A stretch of 64,000 bases of DNA from Acidobacteriaceae bacterium (lineage in GTDB: Bacteria; Acidobacteriota; Terriglobia; Terriglobales; Acidobacteriaceae). The DNA is taken from NCBI GenBank assembly GCA_030041305.1, contig JASHOC010000345.1, positions 1-64,000 on the forward strand, written 5' to 3'. The position numbers and the translations under genes are program-made. How positions within the stretch are numbered: position 1 is the first letter of the stretch; each line of letters starts with the position of its first letter. The notes under the pieces were generated by a model. It made no database searches. It saw nothing but the letters and a program-made list of their open reading frames with translations, and was not told the origin of the DNA. This document shows positions 17,704 to 27,342 of the stretch, one piece after another.

Positions 17704-17909
17704 ACCTCGAAATTAAAAGTCTGGCGCGCGTCACCCTTCAGGATCAGTTCGAGGAGTTGCGGCAATTTCGATCGCCTGTACGCGCGCAACGTCGGGTGGC
17801 CGATGGCGCGGAGGTTAGCTGATAGATTTTCGCCATTTTCGGATGAAAACGACTATTCTGGCGCCAGCTCTCGAGCGGCTTTTCTTCCGGCTCGGTAGAG
17901 GAGAAGTAC

Positions 17910-19496
17910 ATGCGCAGTCGCCTCCACTGGCTTCGCGCGGTCATGCTGTTGCCGGCAATTTCGCCGCTCGCAACGACAGCAAGCGGACAGGGCTTCCGCA
18001 GCTTGTCGATTAACGCCGACCAAGATGCCGGACGCATCCGGTCGTTCCAAGGGCTCAACGGGCCTCCGTGGCCGGTGATGGGCGGGCTGCCTAACCTTGT
18101 CGAACAATACCGCGAACTGCGTGTCGATCAGGTGCGCACGCACGACTTCATGGGACCGACCGAGATCGACGCACGCTACGCCTACCGCGACGTCAATCTC
18201 GTGTCGCTTCTTCCCGATCCGGCGCAACGCATCGGCGTGGTCAAAGCCGGCAACGAGAGCATCCTCTTTCCCGACTGGAACGCCGATCCGGAGAAGCCCG
18301 AGAGCTATCGCTTCGGCCCCACCGACAGGGTGATCGCCGCCATCCGCGCATCGGGCGCGGAGGTCTACTACCGGATCGGCCGCAGTTGGGGGGCCGACAC
18401 CGATCCGCCCGGCGACTACGACAAGTTCGCCAACATCGTCAAACACATCGCCATGCACTACAACCAGGGCTGGGCCAACGGATTCCACGACAACATTCGT
18501 TATTGGGAGTTCTGGAACGAGCCCGAAGGCTTTTGGGGCGGCACGCCCGAACAGTTCTACTCCATCTACGAGAAAACCGCGCGCGCGCTCAAGTCGGTCG
18601 ACCCTCAGCTGAAGGTCGGCGGCGACGCGCAGGCCTCGGCGCACGGCGTGAGTCCGTGGCGCGAGGGCCTGCTCGCCTACTGCGCGGCGCACCAGGTTCC
18701 CCTCGACTTTTTTTCGTGGCACACCTACGCCTCCAGCTCGGCCGATCCGTACGACGCGGTGCGGCTCGGCCGGGAGGTGCGCCAGTCGCTCGACACCCAC
18801 GGCTTCCCCCGTGCGGAGAGCATCCTGTCGGAGTGGAACCTCAGTTACGACTACACCATCCAGGAAGCGGGCGAACTGGAGAGCGCGCATAACGCGGCTT
18901 TTGTCGGCGCGGTGTTGACCTATTTTCAGGACGCGCCCATCGACCACGCGCATTTCTATCGCGGCGACGCAGCGTGGATGGGCCTCTTCGACCTGAACGG
19001 CTATTATTACAAGCCGGCTTATGTCTTCAAGGCCATGGGCCAAATGCTCGACACGCCAGTGCGCCTCGCCGTCTCGGGCGCCGACATCTTCGGCTTCGCT
19101 GTGCTCGCGGGCAAGTCGGAAGATGGCAAAACGGTGCAGATTCTCATCAGCAACTACGCCAAGCCCGCGGATTTCAAGCCCCGGCCCATGATCGCCGCGC
19201 CGGAGTCCATCGACCCGACCCGGCCTCCGCTCTGGGATCGCTACCCGGGCGCGCCGTTGCCCAACCGCACCGATATCGTCTACCACGACAACGCGGGCTA
19301 TCACCTCTCGATCGTCAATCTGCCCTGGGGCGACGCCGCCTTCACCGTGAAGCGATATCGCATCAGCGCCAGAGAATCGCTCGACTTGCAAGAGGAACGC
19401 ACAGCCAAGGGCGCCTCGTTGACGCTCTCAAACCCGCTCCCCGTCGATACGGTGGAACTGCTCGTTCTCGAACGGAGTCCATCCGGGCAGCCTTGA
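17910..19496 (+). CDS. GH39-like glycoside hydrolase, secreted
   Basis: A 528-residue protein with a signal peptide (about 1-25, ending TTASGQG). The (beta/alpha)8 catalytic domain carries the clan GH-A acid/base motif WNEP (Glu204) and a candidate nucleophile in ILSEWNLSY (Glu308). This pattern fits GH39 (beta-xylosidase/alpha-L-iduronidase) relatives. A C-terminal beta-rich domain follows (about 390-520). Likely periplasmic or outer-membrane-associated hydrolysis of plant or microbial glycans. It is monocistronic, 207 bp after gyrB. Exact specificity cannot be assigned. Confidence 0.8.
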   Translation: MRSRLHWLRAVMLLPAISPLATTASGQGFRSLSINADQDAGRIRSFQGLNGPPWPVMGGLPNLVEQYRELRVDQVRTHDFMGPTEIDARYAYRDVNLVSLLPDPAQRIGVVKAGNESILFPDWNADPEKPESYRFGPTDRVIAAIRASGAEVYYRIGRSWGADTDPPGDYDKFANIVKHIAMHYNQGWANGFHDNIRYWEFWNEPEGFWGGTPEQFYSIYEKTARALKSVDPQLKVGGDAQASAHGVSPWREGLLAYCAAHQVPLDFFSWHTYASSSADPYDAVRLGREVRQSLDTHGFPRAESILSEWNLSYDYTIQEAGELESAHNAAFVGAVLTYFQDAPIDHAHFYRGDAAWMGLFDLNGYYYKPAYVFKAMGQMLDTPVRLAVSGADIFGFAVLAGKSEDGKTVQILISNYAKPADFKPRPMIAAPESIDPTRPPLWDRYPGAPLPNRTDIVYHDNAGYHLSIVNLPWGDAAFTVKRYRISARESLDLQEERTAKGASLTLSNPLPVDTVELLVLERSPSGQP

Positions 19497-19610
19497 CCAT
19501 GCGGGCGCGACGAACCACTCGGAGCCAGAACAACGGATGCGTTCTGCTCCTTGACTTGAGTCGTGAGACCCGCATCACTGGCCACGCCCAGCGGCGAGCC
19601 CTTGCGGCGG

Positions 19611-21287
19611 TCAAACGGCGACAGGCTCCTTTGCCTCTTCCGGATGCACCATGGAATTGGTGTTATACCCTCCGGAAAGATTCCTGACGCGGAAGCCATG
19701 CTGAGCGAGAATGCGGCAGGCATAGTAGGCGCGCTGGCCCACCTGGCAGGTTACCCAAATTTCTTTCGATCGCGGCAATTCTTTCAGGCGCGCTCGCAGC
19801 TCACCAAGCGGAATATTCACCGCTCCCGCAAGCGCGCCGGCGCGCACCTCATGCACCTCGCGCACATCGAGAAGAAAGGCGGACGTCGCGCCCACTTCGC
19901 TCCATGGAGCGAGCTCCATGTCTCCGCGCATGACGTTGGAAGCAATCATCCCCGCCAAATTCACGGGGTCCTTGGCGGCGCCATACTGAGGCGCATAGCA
20001 TAGTTCGGCCTCTTCGAGATCGAAGACCGTCGCCTTCATCTGGATGGCTTGCGCGATCACATCGATGCGGCGCGCCACGCCTTGTTCACCAACGCCTTGC
20101 GCCCCCAGCACACGCCCATCGGACTTCCGGAACAGGAGCTTAAGATGAATGGTCTTTGCCCCAGGATAGTAGCCTGCGTGATGACCGGGATGCAGGTAGA
20201 CGATAGCAAAGTCCTTCACTCCCGCACGGTGCAGGGATTTCTCCGTAGCTCCGGTCAGGGCGACCGTCAATCCAAAGAATCCGCAGACCGCCGAGCCCTG
20301 GACTCCCCTGAACTTCGTTTCCCGTCCGCAGATCGCATCCGCGGCCACGCGTCCCTGGCGATTGGCCGGGCCGGCTAGCGGGACCAGTTCCCATTGCCCC
20401 GTAACCCAGTTCCTGACCTCGACAGCATCCCCAATGGCCCAGATGTGGGGATCGCTTGTCTGCATCTGCTCGTTGACGTGGATTCCGTCGCGGTCGCCAA
20501 TCTCCAGCCCGGCGCTGCGCGCCAACTGCGTCTCTGGCCTGACGCCGATAGAAAGCACCACAAGATCCGCATCAAACGTCGCGCCGCTTTGCGTGCGAAC
20601 CATCAGTTCGCTGCCGCCGGCCTGCTCGAAGCCCACGACGCCTTCGCCCAATACGAGGTTGACGCCATGAGACTCCAGGTGTTCCCGCGCGTACTCGGCC
20701 ATCTCGGCGTCGAGCGGCGGCATCACCTGCCGGGCGAGCTCAACCACCGTTACGGCGATGCCGCGATGCCGCAGATTTTCCGTCATCTCCAATCCGATAA
20801 AGCCGCCGCCCACAACCACGGCGGTCCCCGGATTTCTGGTTTCGATCCAGTGCCGAATCTCGCGGCTATCGGGAACGCTGCGCAGGGTAAAGATTCCCGG
20901 CAGGTCGATGCCTGGCCAGGCTGGCCGAATCGGCGCAGCGCCGGGTGAGAGCACCAGGGCGTCATACGGTTCCTTGCTCTCGGTCCCGGCTTCCAGGTCC
21001 TTGACCGTCACAGTTCGCCGTCCGCGATCAATCGCCGTCACTTCGTGCTTGGTGCGCACCTCGATATTGAATCGCTTGCGGAAAAGCTCCGGCGAGGCGA
21101 GCAAGAGCTTGCTTTCATCCTGAATCACGTCGCCGACGTAATAGGGCAGACCGCAATTGGCAAAGGAGACATAGGGGCCCCGGTCGAGCACCAGAATCTC
21201 GGCGGTTTCGTCGAGCCGGCGCAGACGCGCTGCGCAAGTGGCCCCGCCCGCCACACCACCGACAATCACGACCCGCTTGCGGCTCAT
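19611..21287 (-). CDS. CoA-disulfide reductase-like flavoprotein fused to a rhodanese domain
   Basis: A 558-residue fusion. Residues 1-450 form a pyridine nucleotide-disulfide oxidoreductase with a dinucleotide-binding VGGVAGGATCAARLRRL start, the redox cysteine in SFANCGLPYYVGD (Cys45) typical of CoA-disulfide reductase/NADH oxidase, and a second GGGFIGLEMTENL. The C-terminal ~100 residues are a rhodanese domain with active-site Cys514 (VTCQVGQR). Such CoADR-RHD proteins use persulfide or polysulfide and CoA. The ATG at 21287 has AGGAG just upstream. A class V aminotransferase gene upstream on the same strand suggests a sulfur-handling pair. Confidence 0.9.
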   Translation of the reverse strand: MSRKRVVIVGGVAGGATCAARLRRLDETAEILVLDRGPYVSFANCGLPYYVGDVIQDESKLLLASPELFRKRFNIEVRTKHEVTAIDRGRRTVTVKDLEAGTESKEPYDALVLSPGAAPIRPAWPGIDLPGIFTLRSVPDSREIRHWIETRNPGTAVVVGGGFIGLEMTENLRHRGIAVTVVELARQVMPPLDAEMAEYAREHLESHGVNLVLGEGVVGFEQAGGSELMVRTQSGATFDADLVVLSIGVRPETQLARSAGLEIGDRDGIHVNEQMQTSDPHIWAIGDAVEVRNWVTGQWELVPLAGPANRQGRVAADAICGRETKFRGVQGSAVCGFFGLTVALTGATEKSLHRAGVKDFAIVYLHPGHHAGYYPGAKTIHLKLLFRKSDGRVLGAQGVGEQGVARRIDVIAQAIQMKATVFDLEEAELCYAPQYGAAKDPVNLAGMIASNVMRGDMELAPWSEVGATSAFLLDVREVHEVRAGALAGAVNIPLGELRARLKELPRSKEIWVTCQVGQRAYYACRILAQHGFRVRNLSGGYNTNSMVHPEEAKEPVAV

Positions 21288-21566
21288 GCTCCTTGGCTTC
21301 TTTCTCTCGCCGCACGCAAGGATGCCAGCCGAGATCGCACGGGCGCCATACCGTCTCGAGCGTCCCATGCAGAGAACGACACACAGAAACTGCCGAAGCC
21401 TCGCCCGCTGCGCCGGCGATCATCTCGATCGACGAACCATGTACCAACGAGCGTGCATGAGCCACCACGCCTCCTGCTATGACGGAGGTCACATCACGTT
21501 CTTACAGCCACGGAGCCAGGAGGCCATGTCGATGGGGGTCAAAACAGTGTACTTCGCACCGCTGCT

Positions 21567-22808
21567 TCACTGCGAAGCGAATGCGCGCAGAGCGCCGAGC
21601 AGGCGATCCACCTCTTCCAGCGTGTTGTAATGCACCAGACCGATGCGCAGCATGCCGCCTTTTTGCTCCACTTGAAGGCGCTCGGTCAAATTGAGTGCGT
21701 AATAGTTCCCGTCCCAGGTGAAGATGCCCCGTCTGGCGAGGAATTGGGCGATCGTCTTCGGAGAATGGTCGCCGATGCGGAGCGAGAGCGTCGAGCAGCG
21801 TTCCTCAAATCGCTTGGGGTCGGTGATCCCGTAGATGCGTACGCTCGGAATGGTCTGCAAGCCTTCGATCAGCCTCGCGATCAGCCGGCGCTCGTATGCG
21901 ACCGTGGCGCCATAGGCCGCCGCCAGCGCTTCCCTCCGCGTATGCGCCGCCGGATCGCTGTGGCGCCCCACTTCGGCAATGTATTCGACCGCCGCGCCGA
22001 TCCCGGCGATCAACTCGTGCGCCTGGGTGCCCGTTTCCCACCGATCCGGAATCTGATCGGCAGACGGCCGAACCTTGTACGGCCGGAGTCGCTCCAAATG
22101 TTCGCGTCTTCCGTAGAGCACACCCATGTGCGGCCCAAAGAATTTGTATGCGGAGCAAATCAGGAAATCGCAATCGAGCTCTTGGACGTCGGTCAAACCA
22201 TGAGGGGCATAGTGCACCGCGTCAATAAATGCCATGGCGCCGGCGGCATGGGCCAGGCGCGCGATCTCTCGAACTGGATTGATGGTTCCCACCGCGTTGG
22301 ACGCGTAGCCGAGAGCCACGAGTTTCGTCCGGCAGCTCAATTTGCCTTTCAGGTCCTCGAGGTCGAGCGTGCAGTCCTCCTCGTGAATATCCGCTACCTG
22401 GATGACCACGCCCTTTTCCTCGAGCGCCTTCCAGGGCGAGAAATTGGCGTCATGATCGAGAATCGTGAGGAGAATCTCATCGCCCGGCCCCAACTCTCGC
22501 CCGATCGCTCGCGACACTGCGAAGGTAAGGGTGGTCATGTTCGGGCCAAAGACAACTTCGGACGAGTCGCAATGGAAGAAATCCGCCATCGCCGCACGCG
22601 TATGGGCGATCATCTCGTCGCTGCGCTGACTGGTCAGGAAGGCGCCATGGGTATTGGCATTGGAATGCAAAAGGTAGTTCTGGATTGCCGCAACGACCTG
22701 GGCGGGGGTCTGGGCGCCCGCAGGGCCGTCGAGAAAGACTGCGGTCTGGCCGTCGACCTCGGTTGCGAGCGACGGAAACTGCGCACGCACCCAAGCGATA
22801 TCGAGCAT
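21567..22808 (-). CDS. Cysteine desulfurase-like class V aminotransferase
   Basis: A 413-residue PLP enzyme. The fold-type I core includes DHDANFSPW, the PLP aspartate in FIDAVHYAPHG and the Schiff-base lysine in CSAYKFFGPHMG (Lys222). It resembles the 'cysteine desulfurase-like, VC1184' subfamily (TIGR01976). The catalytic-cysteine loop of IscS is not obvious, so true desulfurase activity is uncertain. The frame also opens at a GTG at 22865, but MLDIAWVRAQFPSLA fits the usual N-terminus, so the ATG at 22808 is preferred. It is divergent from the nitronate monooxygenase gene and upstream of the CoADR-rhodanese gene. Confidence 0.85.
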   Translation of the reverse strand: MLDIAWVRAQFPSLATEVDGQTAVFLDGPAGAQTPAQVVAAIQNYLLHSNANTHGAFLTSQRSDEMIAHTRAAMADFFHCDSSEVVFGPNMTTLTFAVSRAIGRELGPGDEILLTILDHDANFSPWKALEEKGVVIQVADIHEEDCTLDLEDLKGKLSCRTKLVALGYASNAVGTINPVREIARLAHAAGAMAFIDAVHYAPHGLTDVQELDCDFLICSAYKFFGPHMGVLYGRREHLERLRPYKVRPSADQIPDRWETGTQAHELIAGIGAAVEYIAEVGRHSDPAAHTRREALAAAYGATVAYERRLIARLIEGLQTIPSVRIYGITDPKRFEERCSTLSLRIGDHSPKTIAQFLARRGIFTWDGNYYALNLTERLQVEQKGGMLRIGLVHYNTLEEVDRLLGALRAFASQ

Positions 22809-23029
22809 CCTGTCCAGATCCAATCCCGTTGCGCTCAAGGCCAATCTCTCCTCGGACCGGTACACGGCACAGTGTACATCGCAGGCGTTGCCGTCCGTTC
22901 CCTTTGAAGGACGGGCGATTCAAAAGGATCGAGTTTTGTTCAAGCAATCCGGACAATGCGCGAGAACCCGGAGTGCGGTTGCATGTGCGCCCTTACAACA
23001 GCTAACGTGATCCGATCGAGGGACATTCA

Positions 23030-24211
23030 ATGCAACAGTGGCGGAATCGGCGAATTCTCGATCTTCTCGGCATGGAAACGCCGATCATTCAGGCTCCCAT
23101 GGCGGGCGCGGACTCTGTGCGGCTTGCACTCGCCGTCTGCAAAGCAGGAGGACTCGGATCGTTCGCCTGCGCTTTGAAGAGTTTGGACGAAGTGCGCGCA
23201 TCGGTTCAAAAACTGCGTGAGGCAACAGATCGACCCTTCAATCTCAACTTCTTTTGCCACGTCATGCAGGCGCCCAGCCAGGCGGACATCGAAAGATGGA
23301 GGGATTTTCTCCGTCCTTTCTACGTCCGGTGGGGGCTTGATCCCGAAACGGTTCCTCCATCCCGCCTGCGCATGCCGTTCGATAAAGAGGCCTGCAGATT
23401 CGTTGAAGAGATTCGTCCACCGGTGGTGAGCTTTCACTTCGGGCTTCCCGCGCCTGCCCTCGTCGATCGACTAAAGAATCGGAATATCCGCATCCTGTCC
23501 ACGGCTACGAGCGTTGCGGAAGCAAAATGGCTCGAGGAACACGGCTGTGATGCGGTGATCGTCCAGGGCGTTGAGGCTGGCGGCCATCGTGGCATGTTCC
23601 TGGAAAAGGACCCCGCGCGCCAGGCGGGCTTGTTCGCCTTGCTGCCCCAGGTGGCGGATCAAGTTAAGATTCCCCTCATCGCCACGGGTGGCATCGCCGA
23701 CGCCAGGGGCATTGTCGCGGCTTTCGCACTTGGAGCCTCGGGCGTTCAGATGGGCACGGCCTACCTGTTCTGCCCTGAGGCTGAAATTCCGCCGCTCTAT
23801 CGAAAAGCGCTTGAGGAGGTCAGCGAGAGCGGCACGGCGCTGACCAATCTCTTCAGTGGACGACCGGCCCGGGCCATTGTGAACCGCTACGTTGAAGAAG
23901 GCGGACTGATGTCGGATGCTGCGCTTCCATTTCCCTATGCTGCGACCCTCGTCCTTCCGCTACGCAATGCATCCGAACGGGCAAACTCAAACGATTGCAT
24001 GCAGCTTTGGGCAGGGCAGGCGGCGCAATTACGGCGGTTCTCCAATTCCCGTGGAGTTTTGAGGGGCGTGCCAGGTGGCGTTTTCTTGGGAAAAAGGCCA
24101 CTCAACGTTCGAGGTTCTGCTCTACACCAATTGGAGAACCGCTATAGCCAGACCCGCCGGCGCCGAAAATTTCACCCGAACCCTGGCGGCCAACACGCTG
24201 GACTACTTTGA
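23030..24211 (+). CDS. Nitronate monooxygenase (2-nitropropane dioxygenase-like), C-terminus altered by element insertion
   Basis: A 393-residue FMN-dependent TIM-barrel enzyme that oxidises nitronates. The N-terminal IIQAPMAG, the catalytic-region QGVEAGGHRG (His186) and IPLIATGGIADARG followed by GVQMGTAYLFC are intact. After LWAGQAAQL (about residue 334) the frame runs into a family A element, which adds about 38 residues of element-encoded sequence and then out-of-frame DNA. Removing the element and one TA restores ...QLARPAGAENFTR, then TLAANTLDYFDRFQF and a stop, which looks like a genuine family C-terminus. All catalytic parts precede the insertion. A GAGGGA site supports the ATG. Confidence 0.85.
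   Translation: MQQWRNRRILDLLGMETPIIQAPMAGADSVRLALAVCKAGGLGSFACALKSLDEVRASVQKLREATDRPFNLNFFCHVMQAPSQADIERWRDFLRPFYVRWGLDPETVPPSRLRMPFDKEACRFVEEIRPPVVSFHFGLPAPALVDRLKNRNIRILSTATSVAEAKWLEEHGCDAVIVQGVEAGGHRGMFLEKDPARQAGLFALLPQVADQVKIPLIATGGIADARGIVAAFALGASGVQMGTAYLFCPEAEIPPLYRKALEEVSESGTALTNLFSGRPARAIVNRYVEEGGLMSDAALPFPYAATLVLPLRNASERANSNDCMQLWAGQAAQLRRFSNSRGVLRGVPGGVFLGKRPLNVRGSALHQLENRYSQTRRRRKFHPNPGGQHAGLL
24030..24146 (+). mobile_element. Family A 113-bp TA-flanked element, copy 2, inside the nitronate monooxygenase gene
   Basis: Same ends and core as copy 1, flanked by TA at 24030-24031 and 24145-24146. The right arm of the internal hairpin has AAAAAGGCCAC where most copies have AAAAACGCCAC, so one pair is lost. 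It interrupts the last ~30 codons of the host gene, which is the clearest evidence that this sequence moves. Confidence 0.92.
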
Positions 24212-24275
24212 TCGATTCCAATTTGGCGGGGCCAATAAGTCCTGAACAAAGGGCTGTAAGTGCTCCGTCGTTCAA

Positions 24276-25052
24276 TCAACGCGTCTGCGTCGCAGCCGCC
24301 AATTGTTCAATCCAGCGCCTCATCCGCTGGTAGTGCGAGCCTTCCCAGTACACTCGCCCGCAGCCCGGGCATTGCTGGAACTCATGGCGCGATTCCAAGA
24401 TTCTTTTCGGCGCCTGCCGCTCAACTTCAGCTTTGGAGACCGGGTTGAGCAATCCATTGCAGACCATGCAGCGGGTGAACGGGCGCATGCACCGGGCCAG
24501 ATCGAAGCGTCCCACCACTTCTTCAGTCTGCCGGCGGCTATCCGTTTCGCGCATCCAGTACCCGCGCGTCACGGCGGAGTGTTTCAGCACGCCGCGGTCT
24601 CGTGTCAGCAGGATGCGTTCCTGTTGGGCCGATATCGCAACCAGTTCCGGATCGCTGGCGCGATTCGCGTAGAGGGAGTCGAAACCGAGCATGCGCAGAT
24701 AACCGGCCAACTTGCCCAAATGAACATCGAGCACGAATTTGGGTTCCCGCAACGGCTGAGGCCGCAGACGCAGCACGGGCGTGATGTCGAGCGACTCGAA
24801 TACGGGGTAGACGGCCACGCGATCGCCGTTTCGAACCAGACGCGAGAAATCCGACGATTCGCCGTTCACAAGCACCAGGTCCACTTCAGTGTGAGGCACA
24901 CCGAAACTCTCGATGAGGTCTTTCACCGAAGCCGGCGGCACGAGCCGCTTCTCGACCGGCCGGTATTGCAGTCGGGGCGGAAGATGATCGTTCAATTCGG
25001 CATAAAAGCGAACGGTCGCGCCAGCCGGGCCTGACGCCATGATCGACTCCAC
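24276..25052 (-). CDS. Mut7-C RNase domain protein with N-terminal ubiquitin-like domain
   Basis: A 258-residue protein. Residues about 12-90 form the Mut7-C ubiquitin-like domain (ThiS/MoaD fold; VRFYAELNDHLPP, then VDLVLVNGESSDF). Residues about 103-250 form the Mut7-C (PIN-fold) putative RNase: KFVLDVHLGKLAGYLRMLGFD, an acidic ILLTRDRG, and a zinc ribbon with CMVCNG and CPGCGRVYWEGSHY. The Asp in VLDVHLGKL and the one in LTRDRG are the expected metal ligands. It is monocistronic and convergent with the nitronate monooxygenase. RNA target unknown. Confidence 0.88.
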   Translation of the reverse strand: MESIMASGPAGATVRFYAELNDHLPPRLQYRPVEKRLVPPASVKDLIESFGVPHTEVDLVLVNGESSDFSRLVRNGDRVAVYPVFESLDITPVLRLRPQPLREPKFVLDVHLGKLAGYLRMLGFDSLYANRASDPELVAISAQQERILLTRDRGVLKHSAVTRGYWMRETDSRRQTEEVVGRFDLARCMRPFTRCMVCNGLLNPVSKAEVERQAPKRILESRHEFQQCPGCGRVYWEGSHYQRMRRWIEQLAAATQTR

Positions 25053-25352
25053 GGCTTCAGTGTAGTCTTGCCGGCCGCGACTTTCACGGGGCCCTCAAAG
25101 TCGGCGGGGCGCTGACGGATACGGTGAACACATACATTGTCCGGGGTCTCCTCTGGGAAAGGAACGGCCCCGGGGAACCAGTTGACGCAGCGAGGCCGAA
25201 CGTGGGAAAGCCCTAACTCTCAAATTTGAGCCGCGTGCAACTGGCCCGCCACCGCCGCCAAAAAATGCAAGCGCGCGGTGATATAACGGTGCAGTGTCCG
25301 GCCGCATTGCTCCTGAGTTTTCGGCGTGCACGCCTGCTCCATGGGGTCAAAA
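25053..25352. other. Intergenic region between divergent genes
   Basis: This stretch of about 300 bases lies between the divergent Mut7-C and GH105 genes. Promoters for both are expected, but no convincing -35/-10 pair or operator was found. The open frames here are GC-rich shadows. Confidence 0.4.
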
Positions 25353-27281
25353 ATGAAGCTCCTGTACGTTTTTGCGTGTCTTTGTTGGATCGGCGGTGTT
25401 CCGGCCGCGGTTTCAGGCGAATCCCCCGCCGGCAACATGCCTTGGTCACAACGCGTGGCCAAGGCGGCCGTCGCGCGCTGGTCCGACGGCCGCCTGGGGC
25501 CCGGCGCCCCGCCAACCTGGACCCACGACCAGGCCGCGGTTCTCGCCGGCCTCGAAGCAGCCTGGCTCGAGAACGTCGACCCCGATTACTTCAATTTCAT
25601 CCGCGCTTCCGTCGATCCGCTTGTCGGCGTCGATGGCTCCCTGCCCACGCTGCCCCCCGGGGCGCTCCCGCTTACGGATTTTCAGCTCGGCGAGCAGCTT
25701 ATGCTCCTGTATGGCGTTACGCAGGATCAGCGATACTTTCAGGCGGCCACCACGCTCTTCAACCGCTTTGCCGCGCAGCCGCGCAATGCTGCGGGAGGGT
25801 TCTGGCAGTCGGGGAAAAATCCTAACCAGATGACGCCCGATGGAATCGACGAGGCGGAGCCATTCTACGCTGACTATGCCGCCACGTTTCACCGTCCTGA
25901 AGCGTTCGCCGACATTACGAGACAGTTCACGGTGGTTCAGGAGCACTTGCGCGATCCGAAAACCGGCTTGCTTCACCAGGATTGGGATTCATCGAAGCAG
26001 GAGCGTTGGGCCAACAAGCAGACCGGCATGTCAGCCGAGGCGTGGGGGCGGGGAATGGGCTGGTATATGGCCGCGCTCGTCGACACGTTGCCGTTTTATC
26101 GCCAAGGCGATCCGGGCCGCGCGCAACTCCTCAACATTTTGCAAACGGATGCCGCCGCCGTAGTTCGCTATCAGGACGGCAAGACCGGCCTGTGGCATCA
26201 GATTCTCGACAAGGCCGGCGCCGAGGGCAACTTCCCTGAGGCATCCGCTTCCTGCCTTTTTGTTTATGGATTAGCGAAGGGCGTGCGCCTGGGCTATCTG
26301 CCCGAGCATTTCCTCGAAAATGCCGAGCGCGGGTATAACGGCGTTCTCAAAACCTTCGTTCAAACCGCTTCTGACGGCCCCGTCACGCTCACCGGAACGG
26401 TGGAAGCCACCGACCTCGGGGGCCATCCCTATCATGACGGCAGCTATGGGTATTACACCGGCGAGAAGACGCTCGCCAACGATCCCAAAGGCGTGGGGAC
26501 ATTTTTGCTGGCGAGCACGGAGATGGAAAATGCGCAGAACGCCAAGCTAGGCCACGACATGACCATCACGGTGGATGCATGGTTCAACAGCCAAATGCGC
26601 GCCGACCCCACCGGCCGCGAGATCTATTACCACTACAAATGGGACGACTGGAGTGCGTCCGGTTTTTCTCTTTTCGGCCACATTTTCGAGAACTTTGGCG
26701 GGCATTTGGCGACGCTCTACTCCGAGCCCACCGACGCAGGGCTGCGCAAGACGCAGGTCTACATCGTCGCCTCGCCCGACAATCTCGCCAAGAACCCGCA
26801 TCCGCATTACGCGAACGCTGAAGATGCGGCGCAGATCGCCGCGTGGGTCAAGGCTGGCGGCGTGCTGATGATCATGGAGAACGACACTTCCTTCGCCGAC
26901 CTCGATCATTTCAATCAAGTCGCGGAGAAGTTCGGCATCCACTTTAACAGCGTGCTGCGCAAGCATGTGATCGGCACACAATGGCAGATGGGCAAAATCG
27001 CCGTCGCCGGCGATGGAGCAATCTTTCATCATCCGCATACGCTCTTCGTGAAGGACGTCTGCACCATCTCGGTCACCCCGCCGGCCCAGGCCGCGCTCCG
27101 TGACAGTGGCGACATTCTTATGGCGACGGCGAAATATGGCCGCGGCACGGTCTTCGCCGTGGTCGATCCATGGCTTTACAACGAATACACCGACGGGCGC
27201 AAACTGCCGGCCGCATACGATAACTACGCCGCGGGCCGGGAGTTGGTGCGCTGGGTTCTCGAGCAGGTTCCGCACGCATGA
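25353..27281 (+). CDS. GH105 unsaturated rhamnogalacturonyl/glucuronyl hydrolase, secreted, with extra C-terminal domain
   Basis: A 642-residue protein with a signal peptide (MKLLYVFACLCWIGGVPAAVSG). Residues about 30-400 form the (alpha/alpha)6 barrel of GH105 (YteR/YesR family): HQDWDSSKQERWANKQ, with the candidate catalytic Asp212, and AEAWGRGMGWYMAALVD. It releases unsaturated uronic acids left by pectate or rhamnogalacturonan lyases. The C-terminal ~220 residues form a second domain (VYIVASPDN, AAQIAAWVKAGGVLMIMEND) like a glutamine-amidotransferase-type/DUF4350 fold. Alternative starts exist at 25341 (ATG) and 25326 (GTG). kduI follows after a heptad array, so the two probably form one pectin-use locus. 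Confidence 0.86.
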   Translation: MKLLYVFACLCWIGGVPAAVSGESPAGNMPWSQRVAKAAVARWSDGRLGPGAPPTWTHDQAAVLAGLEAAWLENVDPDYFNFIRASVDPLVGVDGSLPTLPPGALPLTDFQLGEQLMLLYGVTQDQRYFQAATTLFNRFAAQPRNAAGGFWQSGKNPNQMTPDGIDEAEPFYADYAATFHRPEAFADITRQFTVVQEHLRDPKTGLLHQDWDSSKQERWANKQTGMSAEAWGRGMGWYMAALVDTLPFYRQGDPGRAQLLNILQTDAAAVVRYQDGKTGLWHQILDKAGAEGNFPEASASCLFVYGLAKGVRLGYLPEHFLENAERGYNGVLKTFVQTASDGPVTLTGTVEATDLGGHPYHDGSYGYYTGEKTLANDPKGVGTFLLASTEMENAQNAKLGHDMTITVDAWFNSQMRADPTGREIYYHYKWDDWSASGFSLFGHIFENFGGHLATLYSEPTDAGLRKTQVYIVASPDNLAKNPHPHYANAEDAAQIAAWVKAGGVLMIMENDTSFADLDHFNQVAEKFGIHFNSVLRKHVIGTQWQMGKIAVAGDGAIFHHPHTLFVKDVCTISVTPPAQAALRDSGDILMATAKYGRGTVFAVVDPWLYNEYTDGRKLPAAYDNYAAGRELVRWVLEQVPHA

Positions 27282-27342
27282 TGGCTTGGCGCGCGCATGG
27301 GCCCTTCTTGCGCGACTGGGGAGGGCGACCGGTCCACGAACG

